The notes: generated from the letters alone by a model not told the origin. DNA of 64,000 nucleotides from Thalassoglobus polymorphus (GCF_007744255.1 NZ_CP036267.1:6168001-6232000), one strand, 5' to 3'; positions 26,721 through 36,152 are shown, counted from the stretch's first letter. Made by a program: numbers and translations.

Positions 26721-26759
26721 CCTCGAATTGGTGTTCGCGGTTTGTGGCCTGGCGAGCAT
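26721..26759 (+). repeat. Possible family A fragment
   Basis: CCTCGAATTGGTGTTC ... GCCTGGCGAGCA resembles the left third of family A. It is the only thing seen in the 332-bp gap before the FAD oxidoreductase gene apart from the terminator. Confidence 0.35.
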
Positions 26760-26860
26760 TCTATGGAGTTCTGAAAGTAGAACTTCGTTGACACGAGAAG
26801 CGTTCCCCGACAGGGCAAGCAGTGAGAATATTCTGAATCGATCGGTTTACGAACATTAGA

Positions 26861-28090
26861 ATGTCAACCGGAAATACAACATGTTGCATTGTCGGCGGGG
26901 GCCCAGCTGGGATCTTTCTTGGATATCTTCTCGCTCGTTCCGGAATTTCTGTGACAGTGCTGGAAAAGCATGCAGATTTTCTCCGCGACTTCCGAGGCGA
27001 CACTATTCACCCATCGACAATGCAACTGCTCGATGAACTTGGCCTTCTGGAAGAGTTCTTAGCGATCACTGATTTTCGGGCGGACCAGCTTTGGCTGAAT
27101 TTTGAAGGTCAGCGAATCGCCGGGCCGACGTTTGCTCACTTGAAGACCAAGTGCAAATTTCTCGGTTTCGTCCCTCAGTGGAACTTCCTGAATTTGCTCA
27201 GCCAGGAAGCAAGCAAGTTCGATGGCTTCGACTTGAGGATGAACACTCGAGCCACTGAAGTTATCCGCGAAGATGGCAAAGTCGTTGGAGTCCGCTGTGA
27301 ATCAGGCAACCGTGAATACGAAATTCGAGCCGATCTGATTGTTGCAGCCGACGGACGCAGTTCAACGATTCGTAAGGTGACAGATCAGACCGTCGTTGAG
27401 ACCGGAGTCCCCATCGATGCACTCTGGTTCCGGATGGATCATCGACCTCAAGATGATAAGGGAGAGACGCTGGGCTGGCTCCGCGGTGGGCACATGCTAG
27501 TGACGATTCCCCGCAGAACTCACTCGCAGGTCGCCATGGTGATTCGTAAAGGCTGCTTCGATCAAATTAAGGCTCAGGGGATCGACGCATTCCGCCAGAC
27601 GATTCGTAAAGTCTGCCCGCCGCTTGCAGATGTTGCCGTCAGCTTGAAGGATTGGGATCAGGTGAAGCTGCTGACAGTGCAGATCAATCACTTGGAACGG
27701 TGGTCTGAAAATGGGTTACTGTTTCTCGGCGATGCCGCTCATGCGATGTCACCCATGGGGGGAGTGGGCATCAATCTGGCAATTCAGGACGCTGTCGCTG
27801 CAGCCAACCAGCTTGTTACACCGTTAAGAAATGGCACACTTAATTTGGAAGATCTGCAGGCGGTTCAAGCCCGAAGAGAACCAGCCGCTAGAAAAACACA
27901 ACGGCTCCAGGTTCGTGCCCATGCCATTCTTTTTGGAGGAAGCACTGGACCGGACCAGGCGTTCTCCATTCCGTGGTCGATACGAATCGCAGCTTGGTTG
28001 TTCGCACCAATTCTGCGAAGAGTCGCTGGGAGATGGATCGGTCTGGGATTTCAGCCGGAACAGATCGAGACAGAAATTGTAGATGGTTGA
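26861..28090 (+). CDS. FAD-dependent monooxygenase (PHBH fold)
   Basis: 409 residues. N-terminal Rossmann motif GGGPAGIFLGYLLA at about 10-23, the DG motif (IVAADGRSSTIRK) at about 163-175 and the GD motif LLFLGDAAHAMSPMGGVGINLAIQDA at about 285-310. These place it with flavoprotein hydroxylases of the p-hydroxybenzoate hydroxylase group (UbiH and related aromatic hydroxylases). The substrate is not determined. There is no obvious partner gene; the gap downstream holds candidate RNAs. Confidence 0.88.
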   Translation: MSTGNTTCCIVGGGPAGIFLGYLLARSGISVTVLEKHADFLRDFRGDTIHPSTMQLLDELGLLEEFLAITDFRADQLWLNFEGQRIAGPTFAHLKTKCKFLGFVPQWNFLNLLSQEASKFDGFDLRMNTRATEVIREDGKVVGVRCESGNREYEIRADLIVAADGRSSTIRKVTDQTVVETGVPIDALWFRMDHRPQDDKGETLGWLRGGHMLVTIPRRTHSQVAMVIRKGCFDQIKAQGIDAFRQTIRKVCPPLADVAVSLKDWDQVKLLTVQINHLERWSENGLLFLGDAAHAMSPMGGVGINLAIQDAVAAANQLVTPLRNGTLNLEDLQAVQARREPAARKTQRLQVRAHAILFGGSTGPDQAFSIPWSIRIAAWLFAPILRRVAGRWIGLGFQPEQIETEIVDG

Positions 28091-28243
28091 AGTCTCGTAA
28101 TTCGAGGACTTGAAACCCTCAGCCATTCAAATGCCTGTTGGGAAGTCTCTCTGTCAGGACACTATCGTGTTTCTCGCGGCGAGGTAGCGAGAGGGGCTAT
28201 TTGCGGAACAAGTGTCTCCGGCTTGCTAAATTCTTCAGCGCAT

Positions 28244-28374
28244 AAAAAAACTCGCTTGCCAGTGGCAATGGCCAAGGCAAACGAGCGTCTCTGTGTCGCA
28301 GGGAAAATAAAACCAGCTAGCTTAAGTATGTAAAAGGGTCCCGAACCAGTGACACAGCATAAACGGGAATGATG
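28244..28374 (-). ncRNA. Candidate small RNA with 3' terminator
   Basis: On the minus strand: possible -35 TTGCAC (28404-28409) and -10 TACACT (28381-28386), 17 bp apart. A 7-bp stem CTGTGTC/GACACAG (28351-28357 with 28291-28297) closes a loop of about 53 nt. A terminator follows: CTCGTTTGCC ... GGCAAGCGAG (28285-28251) with seven T. No protein gene precedes the terminator on that strand. The promoter match is weak (3/6 and 4/6). No known RNA family recognised. Confidence 0.4.
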
Positions 28375-28757
28375 AAAGAAAGTGTAGCATATTTGATGCC
28401 AACGTGCAATCTGGATGTGTCGATGAGTGGGTTTCGCAGGGGAAGCCCTCGTTTCAGTCAAAATTTGCCTCTGCGAGAGTTCAACAAGAGGGCGATCGAG
28501 TTATTTCACGAGAGGCAATTCGAACCACTTCGCCGGTGCAGATTGATGCAGTTCCGTGGAAATGTGAAAAAACGCCCCGATGTCATTCACCAAGAACAGA
28601 CTTTTTTGTCTCCCGCCAGAATTTCAGTCCATGGCCACGAATCCAGTCGTATTGTGAGCACTTTAGATTGTTCTAGCCGAGCCAGAGTGTTCGTGAATTC
28701 AAATTTGAGCTGAAGTTGTGAGTGTCATTTCAGGGTTCGATAACGGTCTCAGGGGTT

Positions 28758-28898
28758 CTGCGTACATTTCTCGATGAGTTTGGTACGCGACGTGCATTGA
28801 ACAAAATCTCTGCGATCGAGTGAGAACAGGCCCGCACTTGCTCGAGAGTAAGACGACAAGCGTTTCCGGAGAGTCTCTGGAAACGCTTTCGTCGTTTT
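28758..28898 (+). ncRNA. Candidate structured RNA ending in a strong terminator
   Basis: Hairpin GCGTAC/GTACGC (28760-28765 with 28783-28788), then a terminator at 28852-28896 with ACGAC and AGCGTTTCC arms pairing with GGAAACGCT and GTCGT, followed by TTTT. No coding region in plus orientation leads into it, as the nearest plus gene ends at 28090. It could instead be a distant terminator for that gene. Confidence 0.35.
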
Positions 28899-29008
28899 AA
28901 GGGGTGGTCGAATGCATGTTTTCATCGAATGGTTTATGATGAAGTATTCGGGGCGCGTCGAAATGCCACATGAAACAACTTCGGGCGAATGAGGTTTAAG
29001 AGCTGACG

Positions 29009-31078
29009 ATGGAAGAACCGGATGTGACACGGATTCATTCTTCGACCTCTGACCCTGCATATTTGATTGTGCAGCGAGGAGACGCATTGCTGGAGGTCGT
29101 TGAACTCCCGGAAAATGGACGTCTTACCGTTGGAAGGGCTTCTTCAAATCGAATCGTTCTTCAAGATCCTAAATGCAGCCGAGAACACTGCGAAATCTAC
29201 TGTCGAGGGGGGCAGTGGTACATTCGCGATCTTGACAGTCGAAACGGGTTGACGATCGATGACCAGCGTGTGAAAGATGATCACGCTCTCGAATTCGGTG
29301 AGATGATTCGCATCGGGCTTTGCACGCTCGCTTTTTCCAGTCAACATCCAGATCAGAACCCGCTGAGAGCAAACGGGAGAGAGCGATCTGATTCAGATTC
29401 CAGCTACCAGATTATCGAACGGCAATCTGGAACTCAGTACGACAACCCATCGCTGAAAAGAATTCGCAATCATCGCGAAGGGGCTACAGAGCTGTTTCGG
29501 ATCGCCCGGATGATGGTGGCTCCCACAACGGTTGAAGAACTGAGCCGTGTTGTCTTAGAGGGGCTCGTCAAGTTTACCGGAGCCACTCTGGGAGGGATCT
29601 TAATTGATGTCGACGTCGAGTCGACCAAGAGCCAAGGTCTCGATCGATTGCTGCCATACGCCTTATATGGATGCCAGGATGCCGGGCAGCTCTCCACGTA
29701 TCTTTCGCGGATTGTTCTGCACGATCAAGATGCCATCCTCGCACACGATATCTCGAAACATTCTGCTTTTGCGGCTCAGGACAGTTTGGTGGAGCTTTCC
29801 GCTGAAAGTGCCATCTGTGCTCCGATCCGGCATGGTGACTCGGTCTATGGTGTGCTTCATCTTTATTGTATGAATCCAGATCAACCGATGACGCAAGCCG
29901 ATCTGGAATTCGTCCTCGCCGTTGCTGACCAGATGGGCGACCATTTGCAGACGTTGTTGGACAAAGAAGAACTTGAGGATGGGCTGAAAAAATCGCGTCT
30001 GCAGATTTCTGAGCTTCAAAATCAGCTCGGTGCGGAAACCGAACTTGTCGGCCATAGTTCAAACTTGGACGCACTTCGCCGCTCAATTGTCCGCGTTGCT
30101 CCCACGGATGCGCTGGTTCTAATTCGTGGTGAATCTGGCGTTGGGAAAGAGCTCGTGGCACGTGCCGTTCACTTCAATTCGCTGCGAAAAGACAATCCAT
30201 TCATTTGCGTCAACTGTGCTGCACTCACCGAAAGTTTGCTGGAGAGTGAACTGTTCGGCCACGAGAAAGGAGCGTTTACCGGGGCATCTTCCCGGCGGTC
30301 TGGGAAGTTTGAGCAAGCTGATCGTGGGACGTTATTTCTCGATGAAATCGGTGAAATGAGTCAGGAGATTCAGGCCAAATTTCTTCGAGTCCTGGAAGGT
30401 CAGGCGTTCGAGCGAGTTGGGGGAGGGGAGTCTATTCAGGTGGACGTTCGCGTTGTGACTGCGACAAACCGTGATCTGGAAGAGGCTGTTCGCGAAGGAA
30501 CCTTTCGCCGCGATCTGTTTTTTCGCCTGCAAGTGATTGAAATTACTGTTCCGGCTCTGCGTGAACACAAGGAGGACATTCCCGCAATCGCTCAGCACTT
30601 TGTCGACCGTTTCTCAACGAACTCAAGATTCAAGATACGTGGCTTTAGTACAGCTGCGATTAAAAAACTTCAAAACCATCCCTGGCCGGGGAATGTTCGG
30701 GAGCTTAGAAACGTCGTCGAACGGGCAGTCATTCTCTCCGACCACGAAATCCTGCAACCTGAAGACGTCGTGCTGACGAGCTTAAGACTCGACGACGAGA
30801 AACCGGAACAGGAGTTTTCACAAGCCAATGAAATCACCTCTGAACAAGGTTCTCTGGAAACCAGTGTTGATCCGCTGGTTGACCTGTTCGGAAGTTTTAT
30901 TCAATCAGAAACAAGCCTTGATGATCTCGATCGTTGTTACATTGAAGCGGTTCTGGCGTCGACTGACTGGAACAAGTCGAAGGCCTCACGGATTTTGCAA
31001 ATTGAAAGGACGACTCTTGATCGGCGGCTGAAGAAATACGGGATTTCCCGCCCAGGTGGAGAGGATGAGGAAGAGTGA
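29009..31078 (+). CDS. FHA-GAF-sigma-54 activator (bacterial enhancer-binding protein)
   Basis: 689 residues. FHA domain about 18-112 ([23 protein letters not shown]), a GAF domain about 150-320, AAA+ about 345-580 with GESGVGKE at about 373-380 and an intact GAFTGA at about 420-425. A Fis-type HTH is at about 655-685 ([25 protein letters not shown]). There is no receiver domain, so activity is probably set by phosphothreonine binding at the FHA domain and a small ligand or partner at GAF. FHA links it to Ser/Thr kinases (one at 2697-4430, association inferred). The stop overlaps the start of the next gene. Confidence 0.92.
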   Translation: MEEPDVTRIHSSTSDPAYLIVQRGDALLEVVELPENGRLTVGRASSNRIVLQDPKCSREHCEIYCRGGQWYIRDLDSRNGLTIDDQRVKDDHALEFGEMIRIGLCTLAFSSQHPDQNPLRANGRERSDSDSSYQIIERQSGTQYDNPSLKRIRNHREGATELFRIARMMVAPTTVEELSRVVLEGLVKFTGATLGGILIDVDVESTKSQGLDRLLPYALYGCQDAGQLSTYLSRIVLHDQDAILAHDISKHSAFAAQDSLVELSAESAICAPIRHGDSVYGVLHLYCMNPDQPMTQADLEFVLAVADQMGDHLQTLLDKEELEDGLKKSRLQISELQNQLGAETELVGHSSNLDALRRSIVRVAPTDALVLIRGESGVGKELVARAVHFNSLRKDNPFICVNCAALTESLLESELFGHEKGAFTGASSRRSGKFEQADRGTLFLDEIGEMSQEIQAKFLRVLEGQAFERVGGGESIQVDVRVVTATNRDLEEAVREGTFRRDLFFRLQVIEITVPALREHKEDIPAIAQHFVDRFSTNSRFKIRGFSTAAIKKLQNHPWPGNVRELRNVVERAVILSDHEILQPEDVVLTSLRLDDEKPEQEFSQANEITSEQGSLETSVDPLVDLFGSFIQSETSLDDLDRCYIEAVLASTDWNKSKASRILQIERTTLDRRLKKYGISRPGGEDEEE

Positions 31079-31467
31079 GCGAAATGTCTTCAATGGAAGA
31101 ACAATTAGCTGAATGTGTTCAACGCTGTCAGGAGCAGATGGCGCATGCGTGGGTGGTTCGTGCATTTGTCAGGCATTCCGACGAAATTGAAGACTTCCCC
31201 GAACTGACGAACATCTGCCGGGCGATCTTTGATCTTTCGCGGGCTCTGGAAACCCGCGTCGATGATCCTGTCGGCTACTTCAAAATGCTCACCAAGAAAC
31301 TCGGGAAGTTTCGAGTGGCTGTCGATGAGTACTCGAAGCTGATTCCCGAGATCTCGACTCACACCAATTTCGGGCAAAGTGTCATCTCCACACAGGTTTG
31401 CGCTCGGGTACTTGGAGAATCTCTCGATAAAGCTAAAAAGATTGCCATTGCCAACACTTCAAAGTAA
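31075..31467 (+). CDS. Conserved-looking hypothetical protein coupled to the sigma-54 activator
   Basis: 130 residues from the GTG at 31075, which overlaps the preceding stop (GTGA). An internal ATG at 31084 is also possible. The protein is all-helical by appearance, with no signal peptide or membrane segment, and contains [27 protein letters not shown] and [17 protein letters not shown]. No family recognised. The 4-base overlap implies translational coupling with the FHA-GAF activator, so it may be a partner or modulator of it (inference). Confidence 0.75.
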   Translation: MSEMSSMEEQLAECVQRCQEQMAHAWVVRAFVRHSDEIEDFPELTNICRAIFDLSRALETRVDDPVGYFKMLTKKLGKFRVAVDEYSKLIPEISTHTNFGQSVISTQVCARVLGESLDKAKKIAIANTSK

Positions 31468-31876
31468 GAAACCGGCCGTCTTGAATGTGTTTTGCTGTGT
31501 AAGGTGCTTCCCTGAAATGATTTACGGGTTTTTCTTTGTGGCGGTTACTTTTCGGAATGCAAGCTCGGACCCTGCCTGTTGTCTGTGCAGCCTCTCCACT
31601 CTCTCTAGTTTGCCACTCAATTCTTTGCCGGATTCGTTAAAACCCGAATATTCTCACAAGTTCCTCCAATCGTCAGAACGATAAAGGTGATAACGGACTT
31701 CATGTTAGTTGTCCGTTCGCGAAATGATTGACTGACTTTCTGTGTCCACGACAAGTCCCAATCTCGGCAACTGAACAGAACATTTCTCATCAAGTTTGAG
31801 AAGTTGAGATCAGGTTTCGAGAGCGGTTCTAAATAAATCGTACATGGACGTCTTCGCAGCACCTGGAGACAATCAG
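31468..31876. other. 409-bp intergenic space
   Basis: No gene recognised. A diverged inverted family B copy is visible at 31762-31831. Confidence 0.4.
31762..31831 (-). repeat. Diverged family B repeat, copy B10
   Basis: CATTTCTCATCAAGTTTGAG inner part, GAGATCAGGTTTCGAGAG and the end GGTTCT before AAATAA. Only the right half matches well. Confidence 0.4.
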
Positions 31877-32461
31877 ATGAACTTGCTGAAAAACCGCGTC
31901 AAACAATTGTGCCTGCTTGCAGGGCTAGCAATGGTGACGCTCCCAAACAGTGGATGTAACCTATTGGCCTGGACGAGCCAGCTCGCCTGGACTGGAGCCG
32001 CCTTCTGGGGGACCACTCCGCTGATACCCGTGACTCCCTACTTCAGTCAGCAGATTGAAGATACATATTGGGAGGAAGAACGTTACAAGAAGGTTCCGAT
32101 TCTCGACCCTGTTGAAGGAGAGAATGCTCCGTTATTCTGTCTCGATCCGCCGAGTCCAGATGAAGTGATGCGAGCACTTCCAGACAACACAGCTGGAGGA
32201 GTTCCGTTCCTGGCGGAAACATCACGTAACAACGTGAGAATTGTTGTGGAACCGATCGTCGATCGGGTTGACGAGTGTCGCTTCTTCCCGCAGGTTGGAC
32301 CAGCCCGGCTCCACCATTGCCACTACAAATGTACTGTCTACTTCGAAGAGACAAAACGCTCCAGCTGGCCAGTTCCGTTCACTCATAAAGACCAAGTTCA
32401 AGAAGTTGTTTACATCGACCACGACCACTTGATCCGTTGCACAGGACCAATTATTGAGTAA
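31877..32461 (+). CDS. Hypothetical lipoprotein
   Basis: 194 residues from the ATG at 31877, with GGAG 9 bases upstream. The signal peptide ends in the lipobox LPNSGC. The mature part contains a His/Cys-rich stretch (ARLHHCHYKCTVYFEETKRSSWPVPF) and ends YIDHDHLIRCTGPIIE. No known family; similar small secreted proteins are frequent in planctomycetes. Followed 40 bp later by a strong hairpin shared with the convergent VCBS-repeat gene. Confidence 0.75.
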   Translation: MNLLKNRVKQLCLLAGLAMVTLPNSGCNLLAWTSQLAWTGAAFWGTTPLIPVTPYFSQQIEDTYWEEERYKKVPILDPVEGENAPLFCLDPPSPDEVMRALPDNTAGGVPFLAETSRNNVRIVVEPIVDRVDECRFFPQVGPARLHHCHYKCTVYFEETKRSSWPVPFTHKDQVQEVVYIDHDHLIRCTGPIIE

Positions 32462-32502
32462 CTGGAATCGGACTCTCGGTGAGAACTGAGAACTCCAGGT
32501 GC

Positions 32503-32534
32503 GCGAAAGCCCGGTCTTTTGACCGGGCTTTCGC
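32503..32534. terminator. Terminator hairpin between convergent genes
   Basis: GCGAAAGCCCGGTC, loop TTTT, GACCGGGCTTTCGC: fourteen perfect pairs. It serves the lipoprotein gene and possibly the VCBS-repeat gene. No long T tract. Confidence 0.7.
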
Positions 32535-32559
32535 ATGCGCTGAGGCTTTTGAACTGGCA

Positions 32560-33729
32560 TCATTCTTTTTTCATACGATTCTCGTACCAGACAACATTCT
32601 TGCTCGTCTGACCTGCAACAAGTAAGTCGAGATCGCCATCGCCATCCATGTCGAGCGAGCGAATGTCATAGGCTGCTTGATCTTCATCGAGTTTGTGAGT
32701 TGTGAAGTTGCCTTGGCCATCGTTCTCAAACCAGGCTGTGATTTTCGAATCTTTCGCACATGTGGCTGCGTCCATGTCTCCATCTGCGTCGAAGTCGTCG
32801 ATCGTTAAACAGTGGGGGCCTTCGAGATCGCTTCCGAAGTCAGTTCGTTCCCAGTTTGGCCCTTTGAACCAGCAGAGACCTTTACCATGTCCGCGTGATG
32901 CCAGAATATCGTTTCTGCCATCCTGATCGACATCCACAACAAACAGGTTTGACGCCCCCGGTTCCTTGTCTGAAATGAGATGCTTTTTCCATCCCGACTG
33001 CAGAGAGTTATTCGGAGCTTCCCACCACGCAAACCAGTCTCCCGAGCCGGGCTTCGCTTGTGGTCCCCCCTTCGCTGCTGTGAGAATGTCTGGCCGACCA
33101 TCTTGATTAACGTCTCCCAGTCCCAAATAGTGTGTCAACCCAGGGGCATCTTTTTGGGCAGCGACCGTGCGTGTCCATGTTCCTTCTGGTTCCATCGGGG
33201 CACGATACCAGACGACCGATTCCGGAAACGGTCCTTTCGGAAGGCCGCTGTTGGCGATCAGGTCTGGTATGCCGTTCTGGTCGACATCACCAACGAGCAA
33301 CCCGTGGATTCCATGGACTTGATCATCGATCAAACGCCACTTCCAGTCTTTCAGCGTCCCGTTGTTTTCAAGCCAGAAGATCAAGCCGGGATTATATCGG
33401 ACTGCGATATAATCGAGGTCGCCATCTTGATCGACGTCCATTACTTCAGAGTGAATGCAGTTGTGCTTTGGGTTCTCATGAAGCACAACATGCTTCCAGT
33501 CCGGGGCGATGTGAAGGTGGCATTTCCCCTGGCTGTTGCTGATGACGTCATCCAGACCGTCTCCAGTAAAATCTCCAGCGACCGCTGTATTGCAGTGCCC
33601 CCCTTCGAAGAGAGTATGCTTGACCCAAGCCGTTGGATCGGCAGCATGACTTGGCGAAACGATGGCTGTCAGGAACGAGACAGCAGTCAGAAAAAGCATC
33701 TGGGAAGCAGAATTTTGAAGCACAGGCAT
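32560..33729 (-). CDS. Secreted VCBS/FG-GAP repeat protein
   Basis: 389 residues with a signal peptide (about 1-29, ending PSHA). At least six Ca-binding repeats follow: DVDQDGDLDYIAV, DVDQNGIPDLIA, DVNQDGRPDILTA, DVDQDGRNDILA, DFDADGDMDAAT and DMDGDGDLDLLVA, spaced by about 50-60 residues, which gives a seven-bladed beta-propeller as in the alpha-integrin-like family. No catalytic motif. Function unknown; exported and probably adhesive or ligand-binding (inference). Tandem repeats make the gene prone to recombination. Confidence 0.87.
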   Translation of the reverse strand: MPVLQNSASQMLFLTAVSFLTAIVSPSHAADPTAWVKHTLFEGGHCNTAVAGDFTGDGLDDVISNSQGKCHLHIAPDWKHVVLHENPKHNCIHSEVMDVDQDGDLDYIAVRYNPGLIFWLENNGTLKDWKWRLIDDQVHGIHGLLVGDVDQNGIPDLIANSGLPKGPFPESVVWYRAPMEPEGTWTRTVAAQKDAPGLTHYLGLGDVNQDGRPDILTAAKGGPQAKPGSGDWFAWWEAPNNSLQSGWKKHLISDKEPGASNLFVVDVDQDGRNDILASRGHGKGLCWFKGPNWERTDFGSDLEGPHCLTIDDFDADGDMDAATCAKDSKITAWFENDGQGNFTTHKLDEDQAAYDIRSLDMDGDGDLDLLVAGQTSKNVVWYENRMKKE

Positions 33730-33751
33730 TCAATCACCCTTGGTTGAAAAG

Positions 33752-33786
33752 AAAAAACCGCTGATGAAGTTTTTCATCAGCGGTTT
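33752..33786 (-). terminator. Rho-independent terminator of the small minus-strand gene
   Basis: AAACCGCTGATGAA, loop, TTCATCAGCGGTTT (fourteen pairs) and six T on the minus strand. It fits as the 3' end of the transcript carrying the gene at 33953-34183. Confidence 0.75.
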
Positions 33787-33851
33787 CTATTCTTACAACC
33801 CTCGAAGGGGTCTGTCACTTCCAAGCAAAAGTCTTGGTAGGTTGCTCGTCT

Positions 33852-33954
33852 TAGAGCATCTTTCGAATTGGTTTGCAGGTTCTGCCTCGTGGCGAACAGC
33901 ATTTTTACTAGAGAAATGCGTTCTTCACGGGCACACGCTAGAGCAAACTGCACT
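33852..33954 (+). repeat. Family A palindromic repeat, copy A4 (near consensus)
   Basis: TAGAGCATCTTTCGAATTGG, GCAGGTTCTGCCTCGTGG, CGAACAGCATTTTTACTAG, GAAATGCGTTCTTCACGG, GCACACGCTAGAGCAAACTG. The inner arms GAACAGCATTT and AAATGCGTTC form a hairpin. It lies in the 3' untranslated region of the small gene next to it. Confidence 0.85.
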
Positions 33955-34183
33955 AATTGAGAATCGGATGGAACTCAAGGAGTGCGATCAGGGCTCCGGC
34001 AACGGCACACGCAACGGTTGCGGCCCGGGATGCAGCAGAGTGCCAGCGAGGTTTTGAAATTCGTCTGACAACTTTTTTGCGAGCCACTTTTTGAGGCTGG
34101 CGTTGTTGAATTTGAGCTTGAAGATCGGAACAGAGTCCTTCAAGGAAGGGAATTCCGACATGTCTGTCGACGGCTATAATCAT
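33953..34183 (-). CDS. Small hypothetical protein with a C-terminal hydrophobic helix
   Basis: 76 residues from the ATG at 34183 with GGAG 6 bases upstream. N-terminus IIAVDRHVGIPFLEGLC, a basic middle (KVARKKVVRRISKPRW) and a C-terminal hydrophobic helix (ATVACAVAGALIALLEF), so possibly tail-anchored. No family recognised. A good ribosome site, a downstream terminator at 33752-33786 and no competing gene support it. The stop sits at the edge of repeat A4. Confidence 0.5.
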   Translation of the reverse strand: MIIAVDRHVGIPFLEGLCSDLQAQIQQRQPQKVARKKVVRRISKPRWHSAASRAATVACAVAGALIALLEFHPILN

Positions 34184-35247
34184 CGGTTTCTCCGAGTTAG
34201 ACCATTGTTGAATGGTGGCGGTGCCCGCAAAAAAAATGTTTGGGTGTTTGAGTACCTTCCCTGAAATTTGAAGTTGTCTTCTCAGTGGATTGAGAGAGGC
34301 TGACAGAGTTCAAATTTCGGATTGGTTCGGGGGGATACCTGCCTCTTGAGCACTCTCGTGCTTTCTGTCCCCATGAAGAAGCGGTTCTCTTAGATAACGC
34401 ACATCTCCGCGATGAAAATCGAGGAGAGAGGTTATTCAATCGACGAATCCCGCTGCCTACGGGGTGCCCGGTGAAGCAATGTGCTCCAGGCAAATGTTCA
34501 CGTCTGTTTTGAGTCGTTTTTGAGAATGTTTACGACGCACGGAACAGACACTGTCTCTGTCTTCTTTGTCGGCAATCATTCCGGATCAGGTTTACTCTGG
34601 TGGTCAGAGAAGCTGGAATATTCACAATGGGCTGGGAAGCTTTGAGTCTTAATCCGGCCCTGATGATTCGCCAGATGGAGCGGTTGTAGAGGCGGCATTG
34701 CGAGGGGCCAGAAATTGGTCTCTCAATCGAAAGCTGGGCGATTTCTTAAGCAGATTCTCTTTCAATATGCAGGATCTGCCGATCTTGAACCACTATATAT
34801 AGTACCGATCGTGTTGATTGTAGGGGTTGTTCCTACAAAATGGTTAAATTGCTTTACATCGGGATTGACCTGATCTAGGATCTGTTTGCTTGAGAGTTGA
34901 AACGCGTGGAACGCAAAATTCGCTTTCAGCAACTTGGTGATGCCTTTGGAAAGGCTCACTGGTGAAAGTTTCTCAAACCGAAATGTTTGAGATCAAACAG
35001 ACCGATGGATCGTGTCTAGATACTGGAATGGAATCCGATGCTTTTGCATCTTCATAATGTGTGTGGTCTCCTCACCTGCCTCCACATTTTGCGTCAGCCA
35101 AACCCGCATATCTTCCTTGCTGACCAAGCCCATTCTCTTCCAGTTTCCAAGCATGTGGATTCGTTTGACTTGATGCCTCGGAGCTCTGCTCGGGTGGCTT
35201 TCACGTTTTGACTTGAATGACTCAGACCAATCCAAGGAAGAGATGTT
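34184..35247. other. 1.06-kb intergenic space
   Basis: No gene supported. It contains a diverged family B copy (34250-34329), a 12-bp palindrome ACTATATATAGT (34792-34803) and nothing else identifiable. Promoters for the amidotransferase-like gene presumably lie here. Confidence 0.4.
34250..34329 (+). repeat. Family B repeat, copy B7 (diverged)
   Basis: CCTGAAATTTGAAGTTGTC, paired CTTCTCAGT/TTGAGAGAGG and TTTCGGATTGGTTC at the right end. Confidence 0.45.
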
Positions 35248-36024
35248 ATGAACGATAAGCCAATCATTGCGATGAACGCCGACTTTCGCCCTGCTAAAAG
35301 CGAAACGTTTTCCTTCACATGGATGCACACCGGATACTACGACTCTGTCAGCCAAAGTGGAGGCGTTCCCATCATGCTGCCGCCAATGGCAGAAGATGAT
35401 GATTTGCGACGTGTGCTGGAGCAAATTGATGGCTTGGTTCTCACTGGATGTAAGCTGGACCTCGATCCAATTCGTCTCGGATTTGAACCTCACCCCGTAA
35501 CACGTCCGATGCCTCCGCGTCGTGAAGAGTTTGATCGCCGATTGGCAAAGCTTGCCTACGAAATGAAAATCCCCACACTCGCCATCGGCTCGGGAATGCA
35601 AACCCTCAACCTCATTTGCGGAGGTAGCCTGTTCCAGCATCTTTCCGAAGATGTGTACAAGTCTCTGTGCCATCGAGACGCAGTTGAGAACTGTCTGCGT
35701 CACGTGATCGAAATCGTTCCTGGAACCAAAATGGATGGCATCTATGGTCCCGGCGAAATTCGAGTCAACAGCGACCACCACATGGCGATTGATCAACTCG
35801 CTCCAAACTTCCGCGTTTCCGCGACAGCTTTGGACGGTGTCATTGAAGCATACGAATCGATTTCTGAAGACTGGTGGTGCCTGGGAACTCAGTTCCATCC
35901 AGAAAGCGAATCCTCTTCAGCCCTCGACATGCAGGTCTTCGAAGCATTCATCGATGGCGTCAAAGATCAACAAGTTTCGGGAGCCGATATCCTCTCCTTC
36001 GATCAGGCACGACGAGCAGCTTGA
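35248..36024 (+). CDS. Class I glutamine-amidotransferase-like protein (peptidase C26 family) lacking the nucleophile Cys
   Basis: 258 residues, PuuD/C26-like. The start MNDKPIIAMNADF and the oxyanion-region LVLTGCKLDLDP match the family. The nucleophile elbow, normally GICRGMQ, reads AIGSGMQ, with Gly114 (codon GGC) where Cys is expected. The other two triad residues are kept (His217 and Glu219 in TQFHPES). By family knowledge such a protein cannot form the thioester, so it is probably a non-catalytic or altered-function member. The antisense 301-codon frame over it is a shadow. A terminator follows at 36153-36180. Confidence 0.85.
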   Translation: MNDKPIIAMNADFRPAKSETFSFTWMHTGYYDSVSQSGGVPIMLPPMAEDDDLRRVLEQIDGLVLTGCKLDLDPIRLGFEPHPVTRPMPPRREEFDRRLAKLAYEMKIPTLAIGSGMQTLNLICGGSLFQHLSEDVYKSLCHRDAVENCLRHVIEIVPGTKMDGIYGPGEIRVNSDHHMAIDQLAPNFRVSATALDGVIEAYESISEDWWCLGTQFHPESESSSALDMQVFEAFIDGVKDQQVSGADILSFDQARRAA

Positions 36025-36152
36025 TTCAAAGACCCACAAGTCGAGAGCAGTTGGCTCTACCGCGTGCATGTATAGAATACCTTTCCCAAGTGGAAATTCT
36101 GTTCGCTACGAGTCAGAACGCGAAGATATTTTTTAATACGCTCAAGTAAGCA

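Noticed and set aside
28325..28350. GGTTCG-type stretch resembling a tRNA T-arm
   Set aside because: The five-pair T stem cannot be formed around it, and no acceptor stem or anticodon arm fits.
32980..33747. 255-codon plus-strand frame opposite the VCBS-repeat gene
   Set aside because: The opposite strand has six Ca-binding repeats and a signal peptide; the plus frame has nothing.
34792..34803. ACTATATATAGT palindrome as an operator
   Set aside because: It is an AT-rich 12-mer that could arise by chance and is about 450 bp from the next start; no second copy was found.
34993..35898. 301-codon minus-strand open frame across the amidotransferase-like gene
   Set aside because: No recognisable domain, and its antisense partner has clear C26-family motifs (TQFHPES, LTGCK). 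It is a codon-bias shadow.
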